Positions 59,300 through 64,000 of a stretch of DNA of 64,000 nt are shown piece by piece. The DNA comes from Paracamarosporium sp. OC-R06-R3. Lineage: Eukaryota; Ascomycota; Dothideomycetes; Pleosporales; Didymosphaeriaceae. The notes beneath the pieces are model-generated. The model was not told the DNA's origin. It made no database searches and saw only the letters and a program-made list of their open reading frames with translations. The stretch lies in NCBI GenBank assembly GCA_019828545.1, contig JACVRA010000280.1:1-64000 (forward strand), written 5' to 3'. The position numbers and the translations under genes are program-made. Each line of letters begins with the position of its first letter. Position 1 is the stretch's first letter.

Positions 59300-59860
59300 G
59301 GCGCTGATAGGTCCGATGCTCATCATCCTCGTCACGGGCGAAAGCCGCGTAGGTAAGAATTATTGTGCTGGCGTCTGGTACTTCTCGGGCCCTCTCACGA
59401 AAGCCTGGCGGCGCTTGCAGTTGGTGTAGACAACAAGCGAGAATACGTCATGGCTGCGGGTACTGACCTAAGCATGCTGCTCAATGACCATAGCTGGTAG
59501 CACAAGGAACAGCATCGACTAGAGTTGACGGCCTTCTTCCAAAGACAGATGGAGACACGCCCACAGCTGCTGAGAGACCGTTTTTCAGGCGTGGTGCACG
59601 GCGGAGCAGATGCGGATGTGCTGCTGATCGCTGGCATGCGAGACGGCCGAAATCCCCGAAGTGCTTGTTGGTCGTACTTCAGAACACCACAACTCGGCGT
59701 CGAGATTTTTTGTTACCATTATGGTCTGTTCCGCGCAGCAATCGTCCACCATGACGCGCTTCCCCCACAACCCTCTCAGAATAGCTTTTCTTTGATGTCC
59801 TTTAGCTGGTCTAAGATTGGCATGCCAACATCGACTGTGACTGACGCAAACTGGCTATAG
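59300..59860 (+). pseudogene. Relic of a P-loop kinase-like module following the FAD oxidoreductase
   Basis: Short pieces in different frames: LIILVTGESRVGKNYCAGVW near 59318-59373 (Walker-A-like), then HKEQHRLELTAFFQRQ, then METRPQLLRDRFSGVVHGGA and DADVLLIAGMRDGR near 59550-59650. I recall fungal proteins in which a BBE-type oxidoreductase is followed by a small nucleotide-binding (phosphomevalonate kinase-like) module with GxxxxGK and a GMRDE block, and the order fits. Stops and frameshifts occur throughout. The assignment is from memory of the fusion architecture and is less certain than the oxidoreductase. Confidence 0.45.
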
Positions 59861-60338
59861 AACAGACGAACAATATTCTCTCGTCAAGCCAATAGCAACT
59901 TTAGCCACCAAAGTTGAGTTTCCAGATGTGCTGCATGTGCTTGAGTTTGATGACCATGATTTGTCTCTTGTAAACTCACCATGAATGGGTCAAAAGCAGA
60001 AGATGAGAAGAATCGTAAGTACATACAATCGTGATACTCCTAAGTAAATGTAATCGTGATACTCCTCAGTATGAAGGAGTTCGTTCTTGTTGACAATTCA
60101 GTTACAGCTGACGCCACTCAGGCTGAAAAAATCAATGAAAACGTGCTCCTTCGTACATACAACCAGATACCCCCAAGCACATAAGAAATCAAGGTAGAAA
60201 CTAAGAAATTCTATCAAGGAAGGGACGAATCTGTTGAATATCCACGGAAATCGAGCAAGGAACGAATCTGTTGAAGATTCATGGCAATCGAGCAAGGGAC
60301 AAAATCTGTTGAATATCCACGGCAACCGTGCCGAAAGT
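59861..60338. other. Intergenic with tandem repeats
   Basis: Downstream of the protease-like gene (which ends at 60339). It contains a near-duplicate of about 20 bases at roughly 60027-60070 (AATCGTGATACTCCT plus A/C-AGTA) and the repeat listed next. Confidence 0.5.
60224..60327. repeat. About 40-base tandem repeat, 2.6 imperfect copies
   Basis: The unit includes CGAATCTGTTGAATATCCAC, then GG(A/C)AATCGAGCAAGG. Copies begin near 60224, 60262 and 60301, with a few substitutions. They lie immediately 3' of the protease-like gene, probably in its 3' untranslated region. Confidence 0.8.
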
Positions 60339-62352
60339 TTATGTTAGTAGTGGAAGTGCTGTTGCTGGTCCTGCATTCTGTGGCTGAATCACCGTGTGGC
60401 CTGTTACGTGTTGTATGTCTTGCACAACAAGGTCGAAAGGCATCATGTAGGCCGTACCAGTACCTTCGTTGCTGCCAAAGGCCAACCCAACAATAGGTGC
60501 GGTTCGATCTTTGGTATCTGCAGACTCAGGAGCAGATCCAGCGGTGGGATCAACCCCACGCGGTTCGTTTGCGGCTTGGTCCATTAAGACGAAAGATCCC
60601 GAGTCTCCTTTTTCTAGAAAGTCCTGGCTATGTCGGCGAGTCCGAATTGCGTGACAGATCCTAACCTGATCGTTCCTTCTCTGGGTGCCGTACTCTCTTT
60701 TTTGGACGGGTTCGCCATGTTTCTTGTAAAGGACTGCTGAATGGTACTTTTTCGGATCCTTAGGCAGAGGTGGCAGTACCTCGCGGTCCTTTCGGAAGAG
60801 AGTGAACGCGGCGCTTACAGTTCCTATGGTTTTCCCGGACGATTTGCCATACTTCATGACATGGTAATTCCTGAAAGAAGAGATGGTTTGGTATGTGGTC
60901 GCTTGTACAGTGTGCTTCGCGTGTAAAGAGGGAGTTGTTTCCTCTAGTGTCTTCTTGGGATTGATCTGAACCAGACACCAGTCTGACTCCCAAGTTCCCC
61001 AGAATATCTGTTCCATTCTTGGATAGGATACAGACCTTTGACCCGAAGATGAGTATATCGTGCCAAGTACGGTATCGATGTTCTTAATTTCGCCCTTCTG
61101 AGTCTCGAGGTCCTGGATCTTCTTTTCTTGCCTAACAATAGATGATTGGAGCGCCCGACGTTGCTTTAAATAATCGCGGTGTTTTCCTGCCTCTTCTATC
61201 TCTTTCCGAAGCTTCTCGAGCTTTTGAGACCGATCACCATTAGACGGGCTCACAACAGGCACCTTTTCCGGGAATATGAGCTCGCTCGTAGGCCTAAGTG
61301 GCTCCAATATCGCTTCCCCTGGGTCAAATTAGCAAGATCATAAACTGTCGTAGAAGTTTGTACTGGCTCTTTTTGCCTTTATCGTCTATGCCTTCGAAAA
61401 ACACATGGTGATTACTGAGTCCGAACTGCTGACCCTTGTTCTCGAACTTGATCAGTCCACCTAGCGTTCCACTTTCTGCAGCGTAGTGTTCGTTCTTCGG
61501 GTCTTTAGGCGGGTCCCCTTTATACTGACGACTACAAGAAGCCCCCATGTGTATTGAGTCCGGGTTCTCATATGATAGATCTTCTAGAAATCCGTTCCCT
61601 TCTCCATCACTTTCCAAGCTTGGAGACTCGCTCCCTTCTTTATCACTTTCCAACGTTGAAGATTCGATCGCGGTTCGGATCGTATCGAGATAGACAAGTT
61701 CGATGCCAAGGAAAGTTGGAAGAAGGGTTCGAAGTGCAGGTAATGTCTTGTCCCACCAAAGCGCATCATTGGCATCAGTAGCACTGATCACAACAGTCGC
61801 CTTAGCGTTTTCCTGCGCTCCGACCCAGTCCCGGTGCAGGAGATCAAGTGATAGCCAGTCATGACGGGACAAGCATTCGATAATGCGTTGTCCAAGCTCA
61901 TTCCACACATCTAGAACTTCTTTCTCGTGAGCAAGAATTACTTCTGTCTTGATTTTGTCTTTAATCCTGATATCGACGATTTCGATGGCAATAGTCGTGA
62001 TACTTTTTTGAAGAAGATAATCACGGACCTCCTTCACACCTCGGCGCCAGTTTTCGATATTTTGCTCATCCCTTCGAAGATCAGAATACACGAGTAATGT
62101 GGGTTTTCGTTCTGAAACGGGAACAGCTTTGTTGTATCGGTAGCAGAAGAAACAGTCGAGCGAAAACACGTCGTTTTGGCCTAGGATATGGAGGATTTGC
62201 GTCATGTTCATTTCCCAATCTGGCAAGAAGGCTGAATAGTCGTACAGTGCGATAGAGGTCTCAACTGGAAGAGTCGGCAATGCAGGCCATCCTGTTCGAA
62301 ATGAAAACCGATCATCGATCTCGGGTTCCCTCAAGAGATTTTCCTGTTCCAT
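60339..62352 (-). CDS. Trypsin-like serine protease-fold protein with coiled-coil insertion
   Basis: Two long frames become one 647-residue protein after removal of an intron at 61294-61363 (GTACAA to CACTTAG), which joins KGKKSQ to PTSELIFPEK. The ATG is at 62352. Residues 1-260: unrecognised N-terminal region. Residues 230-260: acidic Ser/Glu repeats. Then SGTLGGLIKF and FGLSNHHVFF, where His316 fits the catalytic histidine. A coiled coil of about 60 residues follows (KLEKLRKEIEEAGKHRDYLK, then VRQEKKIQDLETQKGEI). Next come WESDWCLVQINP, fitting the catalytic Asp (about 434), and LEKGDSGSFVLMD, fitting the catalytic Ser (about 562), then PIVGLAFGSN and AYMMPFDLVVQDIQ as in the last strands. 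No signal peptide, so intracellular. The full triad suggests activity; fungal relatives are mostly uncharacterised. Confidence 0.75.
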
Positions 62353-63780
62353 GACGAGTTATTAAACAATCAAAACTTTGAAATATGTGGAAGAAGAATA
62401 GAAAATCATTCTGTCGAGAAGAAGAAAAACCTGTGTTTTATAACCTTCCTGACCCCCAAACAAGAATGGTCTAGTTCAACAGGGCTGTATATTGCAGAAA
62501 GTAACGAACCTGGCGGTATTGGTCGGCGTCTGGCTTGACGAACGCGTCTGTTCTGCTCGACGACACGACCTTTGTGTCCTTGCACTCGGACCGAAGGGCT
62601 CGTGCTGCATGCAGTCTCTGAGGTCGTGCCCTGCTTCGTCTAACGACTTGTGGGACAAAAGAGTGTGGCGTATGCATTCTCCCCGCAACCATGGTCGATT
62701 GGAAAGGTCGTACCAGATGAATGGACGCGCGGACTAGGTCGAACGCCTGCGTCTAGTACATATACCTGCTTTGTTCTGCGAATCATGGTGCTGGCTGCGA
62801 TTGGTGTTATGTTTGTTTCCATGAGCAAATGGTTTGTATCTTCTGCAGGAGGCCATTACGCCTGAAAAGTGCCGCATTTCTTTGACTACCAGTGGCGCAA
62901 CCTTGCCCTCTGGCTCAGGCTCAGGCTCAACTATATGCTACCCATTTTGTTCCTGACAAGAATGCGTTCATGTTTAATTGGGGAAGGATTTCCTGCATAC
63001 AAGGCAATGCAGAAGCTGGGAACATCCAGCGTTCTGCGTCTCGTGTTTCCCGTAGCAAACCTAGAACAATTGGCCTACGATGAAAGGGATCTTTGCTGAG
63101 CACATACTGAGTTTGCGCCGCCATCTATGCTGCAAAGAGGCTGCAACAAATGCGATTCACCCATGTTAGGCAACACCGGCGTGATACATTTGCAGTGACT
63201 CTGCTGAAGAAGGCCTGATACCAACCAGGGCTCCCGACAAATATCAACCCTAGCTCATCCTCCAACATGTCGTCGACGCATATACGATGTTCGTTCAAAT
63301 TTGCGAGGTTGTTCGTTTCGTGGGGCCACGACGTTTGTGGGACGGACGGAGGAGGACGGGAAGGGGGTTTGATTCGGTCGTTGCATTGTGGACTCTATTC
63401 CAGATAATATCAGCAGATTTATCAAATAGGACTGCCTTTGGAAGATGCGTTGGTTCATTACCAAAGCTATCGTCGACTGTGATCATGAGCTTCGACAGAG
63501 ATCGTCAAGTACCCTCTTGCGGCCACGGTTGGAAGGCGGATGATAGTATACAGGAAGGGCAAATTCAAAAACAAAAGATGGGTTAGCAGTGTAATAGCCA
63601 AAGGTCGAGGGAGGAGGCGCAACAATAGAGGTGCGACACACAGCGGGTTGTGAGGCTGACCTGGAGTAACGTCGGCCCTCACAAACAAACAACACTCGGA
63701 AGCTGCCGAACATCCGCCGACCAGCCCAATTGCCTTTCCCTCGACCAAGCCTACTTTTCCGCGCTTGTCTCCATCAGAGC
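62353..63780. other. No gene recognised
   Basis: Upstream of the protease-like gene. Overlapping frames of 60-100 codons on both strands (for example 63287-63586) have no domain. Part of this may be the decayed 5' end of the ankyrin gene that follows. Confidence 0.4.
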
Positions 63781-64000
63781 ATGAGTGAAACAGATAGTCG
63801 AGCGAGATCTCAATATTCGAGGCCAAGACTGGGAGAACATACTGCTCAAAGCCACACGCGCTTGTCGAGAAGATGTTTTCAATATGCTTCTTGATACTGG
63901 AAAGGTGGATATCGTGTATTAGAATATACGGGGAGGCACGCCTCTGCAATATTTAGTAATTCCTCAATGTGCTAAAATATGAGAGCTGCTCCTTGATGGC
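63781..64000 (+). pseudogene. Ankyrin-repeat gene relic, runs off the window
   Basis: Plus-strand pieces in one frame near the end: LLKATRACREDVFNMLLDTG then KVDIVY, a stop, NIRGGTPLQYLVIPQCAKI, a stop, ELLLDG. These fit ankyrin repeats (xTPLxxA...xxxVxxLLxxG). The two in-frame stops (TAG, TGA) show decay, at least in this part. The sequence continues beyond 64000, so the rest of the gene is unseen. Confidence 0.5.

Noticed and set aside
63467..63949. 160-codon minus-strand ORF near the window end
   Set aside because: No ATG at its start, no domain, and the plus strand here carries ankyrin-like sequence.
1..64000. CRISPR arrays, rRNA operons, bacterial features
   Set aside because: No regularly spaced repeats or rRNA sequence were seen, and the intron-containing genes show a eukaryotic genome.

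Overview
The window is nuclear DNA from a filamentous ascomycete (Pezizomycotina). The evidence is short GT–AG introns of about 45–110 bases inside most genes, long intergenic spaces, no operons, and typical fungal families: a rhodopsin-domain (Pth11-like) membrane protein, CmcJ/AsaB-like oxygenase, type-B carboxylesterases, GMC oxidoreductase, duplicated GFA zinc domains and a STAND-type N-terminal domain. GH10 xylanase, pectin methylesterase, tyrosinase and secreted esterases suggest a plant-associated or plant-litter lifestyle. I cannot name the species. A 95-base run of N at 10644-10738 marks an assembly gap.

Layout. 1.4-4.9 kb: a multi-intron amidase and a CmcJ/AsaB-like oxygenase on the + strand. 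6.8-8.6 kb: a large three-span membrane glycoprotein. 9.0-10.5 kb: a broken P450 whose heme-binding end lies on the opposite strand from its body. 11.0-18.2 kb: one giant secreted pectin methylesterase-like gene (about 2,350 residues, five PME domains, mucin-like tail). 19.6-20.8 kb: tyrosinase. 22.0-25.9 kb: two divergent secreted carboxylesterases. 29.4-30.4 kb: GH10 xylanase. 30.9-34.2 kb: a relic of a 3-beta-HSD-like dehydrogenase, then a GMC oxidoreductase with one in-frame TGA. 35.5-39.2 kb: a double GFA-domain protein and a stand-alone fungal STAND N-terminal protein. 42.0-47.3 kb: flavin reductase, P450 and rhodopsin-like membrane protein. 48.1-51.1 kb: a hairpin (MITE-like) element, an unidentified protein and a second gene with one in-frame stop. 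53.8-59.9 kb: a graveyard holding decayed MFS transporter, YtcJ-type amidohydrolase, BBE-type FAD oxidoreductase with an internal inverted segment, and an adjoining P-loop kinase-like relic. 60.3-62.4 kb: a trypsin-like protein with a coiled coil between its catalytic His and Asp. 63.8-64.0 kb: an ankyrin-repeat relic running off the window.

How the genes may work together: the PME, xylanase, esterases and tyrosinase are all predicted to be secreted and would act on plant cell wall, esters and phenolics. The flavin reductase/P450/rhodopsin trio could be a small oxidative cluster, but no backbone synthase is present, so this is inference. The most unusual objects are the five-domain PME and the two genes disrupted by intragenic inversions. 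Several disabling changes are stop codons one C-to-T step from a sense codon, which is compatible with, but does not prove, repeat-induced point mutation (RIP).
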